A stretch of DNA of 64,000 nt. Origin: CAYLZN01 sp964387935. Its GTDB lineage: Bacteria; Acidobacteriota; Vicinamibacteria; Vicinamibacterales; JAFNAJ01. Every line of letters starts with the position of its first letter. Positions within the stretch are counted from its first letter, which is position 1. Made by a program: the position numbers and the translations under genes. The stretch spans positions 38,710 to 102,709 of the forward strand of contig CAYLZN010000001.1 of NCBI GenBank assembly GCA_964387935.1. The letters run 5' to 3'. Below the pieces are notes generated by a model. It was given only the letters and a program-made list of their open reading frames with translations, was not told the DNA's origin and ran no database searches. Below are positions 26,842 to 36,118 of the stretch, piece after piece.

Positions 26842-26848
26842 GGGGACA

Positions 26849-26871
26849 CACCGGCCCTGAAAGGGCCGGTG
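26849..26871. terminator. Bidirectional terminator hairpin
   Basis: CACCGGCCCT, loop GAA, AGGGCCGGTG: a perfect 10-bp stem between the convergent STAS and TPR genes. No clear T tract on either side. Confidence 0.6.
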
Positions 26872-26904
26872 CTCCGAACCCGGGCCGGGGCTCCGAACTC
26901 CGTC

Positions 26905-27837
26905 TTACTGCGACGAGAGCTTCTTGCGCGCCACCGGGCGGGAGAACGCGTTCTGGATGCTGTGCGCGTTCGACGCCATCACCTTCTGGTAGAACTCCCG
27001 CGCCTTGACCGTGTCCCCCTTGCCCTCGTGCGCCTGCGCGATCAGGCCGAGGATGAAGGGATCCCGCTGATCGGCCTTCGCCAGCTCGGCGATCGCCGCG
27101 TCGTAGCGCTTCGCATACAGCGCGTTGTAGCCGAGCAGGTACTGATACACGGGCCGCTGCTCCTCGTTGGGCCCACCCTTGTCCACGATCCGCTTCACCT
27201 GGTTGGCGAGACGGTCGGCTTCGGCCGCGTTGCCGCGACGCGCCGCCAGGCGCGACTGGGCGTGGAGCGCGCGCAATTCCCAGAGATCGGCCTGGTCCGG
27301 CGGCAGGTCCTTGATCATCCGGGCCGTCTCGTGGCCGCGGGTGTACCAACTCGCGGCCTTGTCGAGATCGCCGGACTCGAGATACACCCGGGCCAGCGCG
27401 TTGGCGGTCGCCGCGGCCCCGTCGAGCGCCTTGTTCTTCATCTGCAGGTCATACTGGCGCTGGTAGTACTTGGCGGCCTCGGCGGCATTGCTTTCGAAGG
27501 CGTAGGACACCGCCATCGCGGACAGCGCCTGAGGCTGCGCGCCGTCCGGAGCGAGTTCGATCGCCTTCTGCAGAAACGTCCGGGCACGCGCCAGATCGCC
27601 CTTGAGGTCGAGGGCGATGCCCGCGCCGAGGTAAGCGTCGAAGGCCTTGGGATCGAGCTTGATCGCCTTCTCGTACAGCCCGAGGGCTTCATCCTGCTTG
27701 CCATCGGCGTTGAGCTTCCGCGCGAGCTTCACCAGTTCGGCGGGATCGGCCGATGGGGTCTGGGCCAGCCCGGGAGTCGCGGTGGCGTACCCGAGCATCG
27801 TGAACGCGACGAGGCATCGACGGATGGGTGATCGCAT
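26905..27837 (-). CDS. Exported TPR-repeat protein
   Basis: 310 residues. Signal peptide (RRCLVAFTMLGYATATPGLAQ) and then tandem tetratricopeptide repeats: GKQDEALGLYEKAIKLDPKAFDAYLGAGIA, the next GDLARARTFLQKAIELAPDG, and more divergent copies to the end. Protein-protein scaffold in the periplasm; partner unknown. Seven bases upstream of the end of the membrane protein gene at 27845. Confidence 0.82.
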   Translation of the reverse strand: MRSPIRRCLVAFTMLGYATATPGLAQTPSADPAELVKLARKLNADGKQDEALGLYEKAIKLDPKAFDAYLGAGIALDLKGDLARARTFLQKAIELAPDGAQPQALSAMAVSYAFESNAAEAAKYYQRQYDLQMKNKALDGAAATANALARVYLESGDLDKAASWYTRGHETARMIKDLPPDQADLWELRALHAQSRLAARRGNAAEADRLANQVKRIVDKGGPNEEQRPVYQYLLGYNALYAKRYDAAIAELAKADQRDPFILGLIAQAHEGKGDTVKAREFYQKVMASNAHSIQNAFSRPVARKKLSSQ

Positions 27838-27844
27838 CCGCGGA

Positions 27845-28753
27845 TTATCTCACGCGCTCGGCACCAGGCAGGCCCAGCCAGGCCGCCTGCTCGATCTGCC
27901 CGCCCGCCAGGCACACCCGCGTCGCGGCGCGCCACAGCACGAAGAGCTGCTGGGCCGTCACGAGGGCCACGAACTGCCACCACGTGGGCCCCCACGCCGG
28001 CGCCGTCACCGCACGATAGCCCAGGTACGCCACGCCGAGGCCGACCATCAGGAGCAGCCAGAACCCGCACGTCGCGAGCACGTGCCGTCGGACGAACTGC
28101 AGGGCCGTCCACCATGAGGACCTCGCTCGTCGCTCGTCGCTCGCAACGAGGTGCACCCGCGCGAAGTCCAGCACGAGCGACAGCAGCAGCCACACGAGCG
28201 CGGCGCCTGCCAGCGGCCCCAGGAGCCGGGTCCACGCGCCGGTTTCCGAGAGCGAGTCCCGCAGGGGCACGGTCGCGAATCGCAGCAGTCCGTAGACCAG
28301 ACCAGCCGCAATGCCAGTCACGAGGACATGCAGCAGCGACAGGCGCAGGTTGCGTGCGAAGCAGGCGCCCGCGCCGCTGAAGAACCGGTGCAGCACGCCG
28401 CGCGCGCCCGCGACATCGACCTCCCCGCGTCGCGAGGCGACCAGAACTTCGAGCACTCCCGTAGAGACGATGAGCGAGCCCAGCGCAGCGAGCAGCAGCA
28501 CGCCGCCCGTGACGACGGCGAGCGTTGGAATCAGCGACGGATCGTTCTCGGCAAGATCGGCAATCAGGGACAGATCGAATCCGTTCGCGAGCGTTCGCGC
28601 TTCGGTCGTCCGGTCCAGCGCGCCGTGCCACCATCGGACGAAGGGCAGCGCAGCGGCGAGCGCAGGCGCGAGGTTCCAGAGCCACAGCAGCACCACGAGC
28701 CGCCATTCCCGCACCGCGCCGGCAATCCCGGCAATCAGGCTCCGCCCGATCAT
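27845..28753 (-). CDS. Integral membrane protein of unknown function
   Basis: 302 residues from ATG 28753, two bases after the stop of the M1 peptidase gene. Five or six hydrophobic spans (VVLLWLWNLAPALAAALPF, the VTGGVLLLAALGSLIVSTG stretch, HVLVTGIAAGLVYGLL, LAGAALVWLLLSLVLDF, GFWLLLMVGLGVAYLGY and one near the end). The long frame that extends upstream is inside the peptidase gene and spurious. Probably co-transcribed with the peptidase. Confidence 0.75.
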   Translation of the reverse strand: MIGRSLIAGIAGAVREWRLVVLLWLWNLAPALAAALPFVRWWHGALDRTTEARTLANGFDLSLIADLAENDPSLIPTLAVVTGGVLLLAALGSLIVSTGVLEVLVASRRGEVDVAGARGVLHRFFSGAGACFARNLRLSLLHVLVTGIAAGLVYGLLRFATVPLRDSLSETGAWTRLLGPLAGAALVWLLLSLVLDFARVHLVASDERRARSSWWTALQFVRRHVLATCGFWLLLMVGLGVAYLGYRAVTAPAWGPTWWQFVALVTAQQLFVLWRAATRVCLAGGQIEQAAWLGLPGAERVR

Positions 28754-28755
28754 GA

Positions 28756-30843
28756 CTACCACCCCACCCAGGACAGGAGGTTCTGCAGCAGGAAGAGCCA
28801 ACTGGCCGACCAGCGGGCCGTGTGCCGCGCATCCGACGCTGTGCGTCGCCCGTTGTTCAGCCAGTTCGCGTCGAGCGTCACCTTGCGGTCCGGGTCCACC
28901 TCGGCCCACTCGAGCCGCTCCGGGCGATGGAACTCGAAGCGCTTCCACCGCTCACGGCCGTCCCACTGGATTCGCTCGAGCGGCTGACCTTCGAACTTGA
29001 GCGCCAGTTGGACGGGAAAGACGAAGTCCCCATAGCGCCGGACCAGCACGACGGTCCGATACTCGGGGGCACGGCCCGCATCCCTGTCCGCCTGCGCCTG
29101 CCGGCGGGCCTCAGCCTCGCTGACCAAGGTCGTGCCCGCGGGGCCCTCGAGAAACCCGCGGGGCGGGGCGGACCGGGTGCTCGTCGCCCTCGCGACCTCG
29201 TAGTCGAGCACGTCGTGCCCTTCGACCGCGGCCTTGAAGAACCACGACAGGTCCTGCCCGGAGACCTCGCTGGCGACCGCGTAGAAGTCGTCGCTCGAGG
29301 GATGTCGGAAACGCCATCGCTCGTGGAAGGTGCGCATCACGCGCGCCATGGTCTGCTCGCCGAGGTACCCTTCCAGGGTGCGCAGCAGCAGCCCCGGCTT
29401 GGTGTAGCTGTAGAAGCTGTACCCACCCGAGTAGGTCCAGGCCGGCTGGCGAACCCTGTCGAAGATCTGCCAGCGGTTGTTCTGCATCCGGTTCGTCTGC
29501 TCCTCCGTCACGCGCAGACCGAGGAGCTCGGCGGCCACGCCGTCGTAGCCCCGATCGATCACCTTGCCGGTCGAGTACGTGTTCAGGCCTTCGTCGAGCC
29601 AGGCCTCCTCGAACTCGTTGTTCGCCGACAGGCCGTACCAGAACTGATGGCCGAACTCGTGGATCGTGACGAGCTCCGGGGCGCGGATCCGATCCAGGGG
29701 CCAGCGACCAAGCACCGCGCTGGTGCCTGCCGTGATGAACGTCGGATACTCCATCCCGCCCGCGCCGCCGGCGCCGGGGGCCGGGTCCACGACGGTCAGC
29801 GTGTCGTAGGGGTAGCGGCCGTACCAGAGCCCGAACCACTTCAAGCCGAGCACCGCCGCCTCGAAGTGCCGCTCGGCCTGGGCGCGGTGCGGGGGCTGCA
29901 GCAGCAAGATGATCTCGACGTCCTTCAGGCGCACCTGGTCCGGCGGGCGCCCGAGCAGCCGTGCGGTGGTCGCGTACTCCTCCGCGCTGACGTCGCGAGT
30001 CGCGGAGAACGTCCGCCGCATCTCGATGAATGCCGGGTCCGCCGTCCAGGCGAAGTCGTGCACGTCGCGCTGCGCGTAGCTGTAGGTCGTCGTCCCATCG
30101 GCGTTCCGCCGCTCCCCGGTCCGCGTCCCGGTGGCGCCGACGACGTAGCCGGAGGGCACGGTGATGTCGACGTCGAAACGACCGAAGTCGGCGTAGAACT
30201 CCGAGTTCGCATGGAACTGGTGCGCGTTCCAGCCGCCCGAGGTCCGCCCGCGACGCCCCGCGGGCTCGTAGACCGCCACCTTGGGAAACCACTGACCGAC
30301 CAGGTGGAACCTGTCCTTGTATCCCGTCCGCGCGAAGACCCTGGGGAGCTGCGCGGTGAAATCGATGGCCAGCGTCACGCTGCCCCCGGGCGGCACGGCC
30401 TCGGGCAGCGTCACCCGGGCGACCGTCCGATCGTCCACGTTGCCATCGTCCGGCTGCTCGAAGCGCAGCGTGGGCAGCAGGTCGGCGCCGCCCTGGTCCA
30501 GGGTCATCGAGGTGATGTCGATCCGGCCCCACCCGTCTTCAGCCATTTGGTCGCCGCGGAGCTGCCCGCCAGACTCGCGATTGAACGTGCTCTTCGAGTT
30601 CTTGAAGGCGTTCAGATACAGGTGGAACCACAGCTCGGACACGGCGTCCTGCGACGGATTGCGCCAGACGAGCTGTTGCCGCCCTGTCAGCTTGTGCGTC
30701 TCGGAGTCGAGACTCACGGCGATGCGGTAGTGAACGACCTCGTCGGCCCGATCCGGCAGGACGTCTGCGTCGACGGCCATCGCGACCAGTGACAACGAAA
30801 GGGCGAGAAGAAGGCGCCTCGGCCAGGTGGCACGGTGGGACAT
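28756..30843 (-). CDS. M1-family zinc metallopeptidase, membrane-anchored
   Basis: 695 residues with a signal peptide (LLLALSLSLVAMAVDA). HEFGHQFWYG followed 18 residues later by Glu in AWLDEGLNTY is the HExxH-(18)-E zinc motif, near residue 394; GGMEYPTF stands in the place of the GAMEN substrate motif. A C-terminal hydrophobic stretch (SWLFLLQNLLSWVGW) may anchor it. M1 enzymes are aminopeptidases. Divergent from the esterase gene across a heptanucleotide array. Confidence 0.9.
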   Translation of the reverse strand: MSHRATWPRRLLLALSLSLVAMAVDADVLPDRADEVVHYRIAVSLDSETHKLTGRQQLVWRNPSQDAVSELWFHLYLNAFKNSKSTFNRESGGQLRGDQMAEDGWGRIDITSMTLDQGGADLLPTLRFEQPDDGNVDDRTVARVTLPEAVPPGGSVTLAIDFTAQLPRVFARTGYKDRFHLVGQWFPKVAVYEPAGRRGRTSGGWNAHQFHANSEFYADFGRFDVDITVPSGYVVGATGTRTGERRNADGTTTYSYAQRDVHDFAWTADPAFIEMRRTFSATRDVSAEEYATTARLLGRPPDQVRLKDVEIILLLQPPHRAQAERHFEAAVLGLKWFGLWYGRYPYDTLTVVDPAPGAGGAGGMEYPTFITAGTSAVLGRWPLDRIRAPELVTIHEFGHQFWYGLSANNEFEEAWLDEGLNTYSTGKVIDRGYDGVAAELLGLRVTEEQTNRMQNNRWQIFDRVRQPAWTYSGGYSFYSYTKPGLLLRTLEGYLGEQTMARVMRTFHERWRFRHPSSDDFYAVASEVSGQDLSWFFKAAVEGHDVLDYEVARATSTRSAPPRGFLEGPAGTTLVSEAEARRQAQADRDAGRAPEYRTVVLVRRYGDFVFPVQLALKFEGQPLERIQWDGRERWKRFEFHRPERLEWAEVDPDRKVTLDANWLNNGRRTASDARHTARWSASWLFLLQNLLSWVGW

Positions 30844-30860
30844 GACAGGGACATTCTAGT

Positions 30861-30891
30861 GGCGTACGGCGTATGGCGTACGGCGGCGTAC
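30861..30891 (+). repeat. Heptanucleotide array, GGCGTAC family
   Basis: GGCGTAC, GGCGTAT, GGCGTAC, GGC, GGCGTAC. Lies between the divergent starts of the M1 peptidase and the esterase. Related arrays are at 58627 (same orientation) and, inverted, at 58774 and 62760. Confidence 0.85.
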
Positions 30892-30967
30892 GGCACGTGG
30901 CCGGCAGGCGTGCGTCTCAGACGGGACTACAATGTTGCGCACGGTGAACCCCACCGGGGAGGTTCCG

Positions 30968-32722
30968 ATGACGCCGAGTCGGTCTCGAGTTCTGGCGGTG
31001 CTTGTGGCCACCGCGGCGATGGCCGCAATCCGGCCGGTCACGCCGGTGGACGCGCAGGTGCCAAGTCCGCGGGTGCTGGTCTCGTTCCCGGCCTCCTCCA
31101 GTGCCGCACCGCTCGACGGCAGACTCCTGTTGATCGTGTCTCGCGACGAGCGCAGCGAGCCTCGGTTCCAGGTCAGCGACGGCCTGAAGACCCAGCAGGT
31201 GTTCGGCCTCGACGTCGAAGGCCTGAAGCCGGGGCAGGACGCGGTGTTCGACACGTCGGTGCCCGGCTACCCGGTCGAGACGCTCGCGGAGGTGCCCCCC
31301 GGCACGTATACCGTGCAGGCGCTGCTGCACAAGTACGAGACGTTCCGCCGCGCGGACGGGCACGTGGTGAAGCTCCCGATGGACCGCGGCGAAGGCCAGC
31401 AGTGGAACCGCGCACCCGGCAACCTGTACTCGACGCCCCGGCAGGTGACGATCGACGCGAAGGCGGCGCAGCCCGTGCGCGTCCTCCTCGACATGGTCAT
31501 CCCGCCAATCCCCGATCCGCCGACCACGAAGTACATCAAGCACGAACGCCTCCAGAGCGAGCGCCTCACCAGGTTCTGGGGCCGGCCCATGCACCTCGGC
31601 GCGCACGTGCTCCTGCCGGAGGGCTTCGACGAGCACCCGGACGCGCGCTACCCGCTCGTCATCTTCCACGGACATTTTCCCGCCACGTTCGATGGCTTCC
31701 GTGAGACGCCCCCGGACGCGCACCTGAAGTGCGAGTTCAGCGAGCGATTCAACTGGGAGTGCTACAACCGCACGGTGCAGGAGCAGGCCTACGAGTTCTA
31801 CAAGGCGTGGACCGGCCCCGGCTACCCGCGCATGATCATCGTCCAGATCCAGCACGCCAACCCGTACTACGATGATTCCTACGCGGTGAACTCGGCGAAC
31901 CTCGGGCCGTACGGCGACGCGATCACCTACGAGCTGCTGCCCTACCTCGAGAAGAAGTACCGCGCGATCGGCCAGCCGTGGGCGCGGTTCATGTATGGCG
32001 GGTCGACGGGCGGATGGGAAGCGATCGGGGCACAGATCATGTACCCCGACCAGTACAACGGCTGCTACGCGGCGTGCCCGGACCCGATCGACTTCCGCGC
32101 CTACACGACGGTGAACATCTACGACGACGAGAACGCGTACTCCCGCATCGGGACGTGGCGACGCGTCGCCCGGCCGGGGCACCGGAACTACCTCGGTCAC
32201 GTGGACGCGACGGTCGAGGACATGAACCGCCTCGAGGCCGTGCTGGGATCGAAGGGCCGGTCGGGCGGGCAGTGGGACATCTGGCAGGCCGTCTACTCGC
32301 CCGTGGGGCCGGACGGCTACCCGGCGCCAATCTGGGACAGGAAGACCGGCGTCATCGACAAGAAGGTCGCCGAGCACTGGCGCGAGCACTACGATCTCGG
32401 CGCCATCCTGCGTCGCGACTGGGCCAAGGGCCTTGGCCAGCAGCTCGCCGGCAAGATCAACATCTACGTCGGCGACATGGACAACTACTATCTCAACAAC
32501 GCCGTCTACCTCGTCGAGGACTTCCTGAAGGACACGAAGAACCCGTACTTCGGTGGAGAGATCGACTACGGCGACCGGGCGGAACACTGCTGGAATGGCG
32601 ACCACACCCGCCCCAACGCGGTGTCACGGCTGCGGTATCACCAGTTCTTCGCCCCCAAGATCGTCAAGCGCCTGCTCGAAACCGCACCGCCCGGGGCGGA
32701 CACCGGGAGCTGGAGGTATTAA
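30968..32722 (+). CDS. Exported esterase-like alpha/beta hydrolase
   Basis: 584 residues. ATG 30968 is chosen because GGGGAGG precedes it and a signal peptide (VLAVLVATAAMAAIRPVTPVDA) follows. An N-terminal beta domain (residues about 30-190) precedes the hydrolase domain; YPLVIFHGHFP is the oxyanion region and MYGGSTGGWEAIG carries the nucleophilic Ser. EHCWNGDH near the C-terminus offers the catalytic His. Belongs to the putative-esterase (D) family; substrate unknown. A TACAAT at 30928-30933 is a possible -10 box. Confidence 0.82.
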   Translation: MTPSRSRVLAVLVATAAMAAIRPVTPVDAQVPSPRVLVSFPASSSAAPLDGRLLLIVSRDERSEPRFQVSDGLKTQQVFGLDVEGLKPGQDAVFDTSVPGYPVETLAEVPPGTYTVQALLHKYETFRRADGHVVKLPMDRGEGQQWNRAPGNLYSTPRQVTIDAKAAQPVRVLLDMVIPPIPDPPTTKYIKHERLQSERLTRFWGRPMHLGAHVLLPEGFDEHPDARYPLVIFHGHFPATFDGFRETPPDAHLKCEFSERFNWECYNRTVQEQAYEFYKAWTGPGYPRMIIVQIQHANPYYDDSYAVNSANLGPYGDAITYELLPYLEKKYRAIGQPWARFMYGGSTGGWEAIGAQIMYPDQYNGCYAACPDPIDFRAYTTVNIYDDENAYSRIGTWRRVARPGHRNYLGHVDATVEDMNRLEAVLGSKGRSGGQWDIWQAVYSPVGPDGYPAPIWDRKTGVIDKKVAEHWREHYDLGAILRRDWAKGLGQQLAGKINIYVGDMDNYYLNNAVYLVEDFLKDTKNPYFGGEIDYGDRAEHCWNGDHTRPNAVSRLRYHQFFAPKIVKRLLETAPPGADTGSWRY

Positions 32723-32738
32723 CCTGATCGGACAGAAC

Positions 32739-32808
32739 GGCGGGCGGCGGGCGGCTGGCGACCAGCGGCCTGGGCCGCGCGCCGCGCGCCGTGGGCCGCA
32801 AGCCGATT
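32739..32808 (+). repeat. Heptanucleotide array, GGCGGGC/GCCGCGC family (10 units)
   Basis: Ten uninterrupted 7-mers (GGCGGGC twice, GGCTGGC, GACCAGC, GGCCTGG, GCCGCGC twice, GCCGTGG, GCCGCAA, GCCGATT) between the esterase and the epimerase gene. Shares GCCGCAA with the array at 18900. Confidence 0.8.
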
Positions 32809-32825
32809 GTCGAAGTGAGGTCAGC

Positions 32826-33932
32826 ATGCCCCTCGATCGCCGAGCGTTCCTCGGAGCGGTTCCCGTGGTCAGCGGCGCGGCGCTGCTCGCTCCGCAGGCC
32901 CGCGCCGCCGGATCCTCATCCCGTATGAAGCTCACGTTCCGACCGTACACGCTGGAACTGAAGCACGTCTTCACGCTCGCCACCAGCTCGCGCACGACGA
33001 CGCCCGTGGTGCTGACGGAGATTGCCTACGAGGGCAAGGTCGGCTACGGGGAGGCCTCCATGCCGCCGTACCTCGGCGAGTCGCACGAATCGGCCACGGC
33101 GTTTCTGTCGAAGGTCGATCTCGCGCGGTTCGACGACCCGTTCCGCATCGAGGACATCCTGCGCTACGTGGACGAGATCGCGCCCGGCAATCCTGCCGCC
33201 AAGGCGTCGGTGGACATCGCGCTCCACGACCTCGTCGGCAAGCTGATCGGACAGCCCTGGTACAGGGTGTGGGGCCTGGACCCGGGCAAGACGCCCTCCA
33301 CGTCGTTCACGATCGGCATCGACACGCCCGACGTCGTGCGCGAGAAGACGCGTGAGGCGGCGGCGTTCAAGATCCTCAAGGTCAAGCTCGGGCGCGACAC
33401 CGACAAGGCGATCATCGAAGCCATCAGGTCCGTGACGAACGTCCCGCTGTGCGCCGATGTGAACCAGGGCTGGAAGGACCGGGCCCAGGCGCTCGACATG
33501 CTCGGCTGGCTGAAGGAGAAGGGCGTCATGTTCGTCGAGCAGCCGATGCCGAAGGAACTGGCCGCCGACAATGCCTGGCTCACCGAGCGCAGCCCCGTGC
33601 CAATCGTCGGCGACGAGGCGGTGCAGCGGCTTGCGGACGTGAAGAAGGCGAGCAGCATCTACTCCGGCATCAACGTGAAGCTGATGAAGTCCACCGGGAT
33701 GCGGGAGGCGCAGGCCATGATCACGACGGCCAAGGCCCTGGGCATGAAGGTGCTGCTCGGATGCATGACGGAGACGTCGTGCGGCATCTCGGCGGCGGCC
33801 CAGCTCTCGCCGATGGTGGACTGGGCCGACCTCGACGGCGCGTTGCTGATCCGCAACGACCCGTTCAAGGGCGCCCACGTCATCGACGGCAAGGTGACCC
33901 TGACCGACGCACCTGGCATCGGTCTCAGGTGA
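32826..33932 (+). CDS. Dipeptide epimerase (enolase superfamily), exported
   Basis: 368 residues. N-terminal DRRAFLGAVPVVSGAALLAPQARA is a Tat-like signal. In the barrel, ILKVKLGR supplies the KxK base, CADVNQGW, FVEQPM and VGDEAV the Asp-Glu-Asp metal ligands, and INVKLMKSTG the opposite Lys; this set is that of L-Ala-D/L-Glu epimerases, which recycle murein peptides. Stop overlaps the GTG of the permease-DUF1684 gene, suggesting uptake of the product. Confidence 0.9.
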   Translation: MPLDRRAFLGAVPVVSGAALLAPQARAAGSSSRMKLTFRPYTLELKHVFTLATSSRTTTPVVLTEIAYEGKVGYGEASMPPYLGESHESATAFLSKVDLARFDDPFRIEDILRYVDEIAPGNPAAKASVDIALHDLVGKLIGQPWYRVWGLDPGKTPSTSFTIGIDTPDVVREKTREAAAFKILKVKLGRDTDKAIIEAIRSVTNVPLCADVNQGWKDRAQALDMLGWLKEKGVMFVEQPMPKELAADNAWLTERSPVPIVGDEAVQRLADVKKASSIYSGINVKLMKSTGMREAQAMITTAKALGMKVLLGCMTETSCGISAAAQLSPMVDWADLDGALLIRNDPFKGAHVIDGKVTLTDAPGIGLR

Positions 33933-36079
33933 GCGGGCCCACCCACGGCGCTCCACCGTCTGCTCCGATCGTGGCGGAAGCGGGCAAGCGGCCACACCTC
34001 GAGCGGGCGTTGGGCCGGTGGGACCTGACGGCCATCGGCATCAACCAGGTCATCGGCGGCGCCATCTTCCTGATGCCGTCGCAGGTGGCCGGGCTCCTCG
34101 GCTCGTGGAGCCTGCCGGCCTTCGTGCTCGCCGGGCTGGCGTCCCTGCTCGTGGCCTGGTGCTTTGCGGAGGTCTCGACCCGGTTTGTCGGCACCGGTGG
34201 CGCCTACCTCTACACACGCGCGGCCTTTGGGCGCTTCATCGCCTTCGAGGTCGGCTGGATGCAGTGGTTCACGCGCGTGGCCAGTCACGCGTCGGTGGCG
34301 AACGGAGCTGCACTGGCCCTGGCGTACTTCGTGCCGGCCGTCGGGCGGGGACTGGGACGGGCCGCCTTCATCACCGCGCTCATGCTCCTGCTGGGGTGGA
34401 TCAACGTTCGCGGCATCCGGCAGAGCGCCCGCCTCGTGAACGCCCTGACGATGGCCAAGCTGGTACCGCTCGGGCTGTTCATCGCGCTCGGGCTGCCGTG
34501 GCTCGGGCGTCCACCACTCGCGGGGTTCCCCGCCGTCACGGCCGAGCAGGCCTCGACGGCGGCGCTGCTGCTGATCTTCGTCTTCGGGGGCTTCGACGTG
34601 GTCTCGGTCCCGGCGGGCGAGACACAGGATCCCCGGCGGCACATGCCGTTTGCCTTCACGGTGACGATTGCCGTCGTCGCCACGGTCATGACGCTGTGCC
34701 AGGCGGTGTGCCTGGCCGCCCTGCCAGACCTGGCGCTGTCGAAGACCCCTCTGGCCGACGCGGCGATCATCGTGATGGGCGCCGCCGGCGCGACCCTGGT
34801 CGCGGCCGGCGCCATCGTGTCCATGCTGGGCAACAACGCGGGTCAGGTGCTCACGGGGTCGCGAATGCTGTACGGGGTGGCCGAGAACGGGGATCTGCCC
34901 CGCTGGTTTGGGCGCGTGCACCCGCGCCATCACACGCCGGACGTGGCGGTCTGGTTCACGACGATCGTGGCGCTGGTGCTGGCGTTGACGGGATCGTTCG
35001 TCGCGCTGGCGGCGGTGAGCGCGGTGGCTCGGCTGGTGACCTACGTGGGCACCTGCGCGGCGACCTGGCGGCTGCGGAGTGCTCGCTTCGAGGGCCTGGT
35101 CGCTCCCGCGCTCTGGCGGACCCCTGGAGGGCCCCTGGTGCCCGTGCTGGCGATCGGGGTGTCGCTGATCATTCTGGCGGCCGCCAGCCGCCAGCAGTTG
35201 CTGTCGGGGGCGGCCGCGCTCACGGCTGGAGCGCTGCTGTTCCTCAGCGCGCAGGCCCCGTCGCACTACCAGGCCGACGTCCAGCGCTGGCGGGCCGCTC
35301 GCGACGCATCGCTGCGCGCGGAGGACGGGTGGCCCACTCTGGTCGGGCTCTTCTGGCTGCAGCAGGGCCCCCAGACCATCGGGTCCTCTCCCGACCGCAC
35401 ATTCGTCCTGCCTGCCAGCGCTCCCGCTCACCTGGGCACGTTCACGCTCGATCACGAGGCGGTCTCCTTCCGCCCGGCGCCAGGCGTGCCCGTGGTCCGC
35501 GAGGCGCAGCCATTCACGGGGGGGCTCGTCCGCGACGACCGCACGAAGCCGCCGGACGTCCTGCGCGTCGGCAGCTACTCGCTCCTCGTCATCCACCGCA
35601 CCGGACGCCTCGGCGTCCGGGTCCGCGATACCGCCTCGGAGGGCCGACGGCAGTTCCACGGCGAGCGATGGTTCCCGATCGACGAACGCTGGCGCCTCAC
35701 GGCACGTTGGGTGCCCCACGTGCCGCCGCGCGAGGCGCGCATTCCCAACGTCGTCGGCGGCGAGTTCATCTGGTCGAATCCCGGGTACGCGTCGTTCACC
35801 GTGGACGGCCGGGACGTGCGGCTGGAGGCGCTGTTCGAGGGTGACAACCGCGAGGAGCTCTTCTTCATCTTCAAGGATCTGACGAGCGGGAGCGACACGT
35901 ACCCGGCCGGCCGTTTCCTGTACGCCGCGCTGCCTCGAGGCGGCAATGTCGTGCTCGACTTCAACAGGGCGCACAACCCGCCATGCGCCTTCACGCCGTT
36001 TGCCACGTGTCCGCTGCCGCCCCCGCAGAATCACGTGAAGGTGCGGATCGCCGCCGGAGCCCTGAACTACGAACACTGA
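33929..36079 (+). CDS. Amino-acid permease fused to a DUF1684 domain
   Basis: 716 residues from GTG 33929 (GTGA overlap with the epimerase stop). Residues about 20-440 are an APC-superfamily permease (GRWDLTAIGINQVIGGAIFLMPS, GGAYLYTRAAFG, about 12 spans). From about residue 445 the chain goes directly into a complete DUF1684 domain: HYQADVQRWRAARDASLRAEDGW, LVGLFWLQQGPQTIGSS, and the signature end NPPCAFTPFATCPLPPPQNH. DUF1684 proteins are normally separate, often exported proteins of unknown function. No frameshift or linker is visible, so this seems a true fusion. Likely takes up dipeptide products of the epimerase. Confidence 0.85.
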   Translation: MSGPTHGAPPSAPIVAEAGKRPHLERALGRWDLTAIGINQVIGGAIFLMPSQVAGLLGSWSLPAFVLAGLASLLVAWCFAEVSTRFVGTGGAYLYTRAAFGRFIAFEVGWMQWFTRVASHASVANGAALALAYFVPAVGRGLGRAAFITALMLLLGWINVRGIRQSARLVNALTMAKLVPLGLFIALGLPWLGRPPLAGFPAVTAEQASTAALLLIFVFGGFDVVSVPAGETQDPRRHMPFAFTVTIAVVATVMTLCQAVCLAALPDLALSKTPLADAAIIVMGAAGATLVAAGAIVSMLGNNAGQVLTGSRMLYGVAENGDLPRWFGRVHPRHHTPDVAVWFTTIVALVLALTGSFVALAAVSAVARLVTYVGTCAATWRLRSARFEGLVAPALWRTPGGPLVPVLAIGVSLIILAAASRQQLLSGAAALTAGALLFLSAQAPSHYQADVQRWRAARDASLRAEDGWPTLVGLFWLQQGPQTIGSSPDRTFVLPASAPAHLGTFTLDHEAVSFRPAPGVPVVREAQPFTGGLVRDDRTKPPDVLRVGSYSLLVIHRTGRLGVRVRDTASEGRRQFHGERWFPIDERWRLTARWVPHVPPREARIPNVVGGEFIWSNPGYASFTVDGRDVRLEALFEGDNREELFFIFKDLTSGSDTYPAGRFLYAALPRGGNVVLDFNRAHNPPCAFTPFATCPLPPPQNHVKVRIAAGALNYEH

Positions 36080-36118
36080 TCCGCGCGAGTCGACCACGGT
36101 CGCTCGCGCGCCGACACC

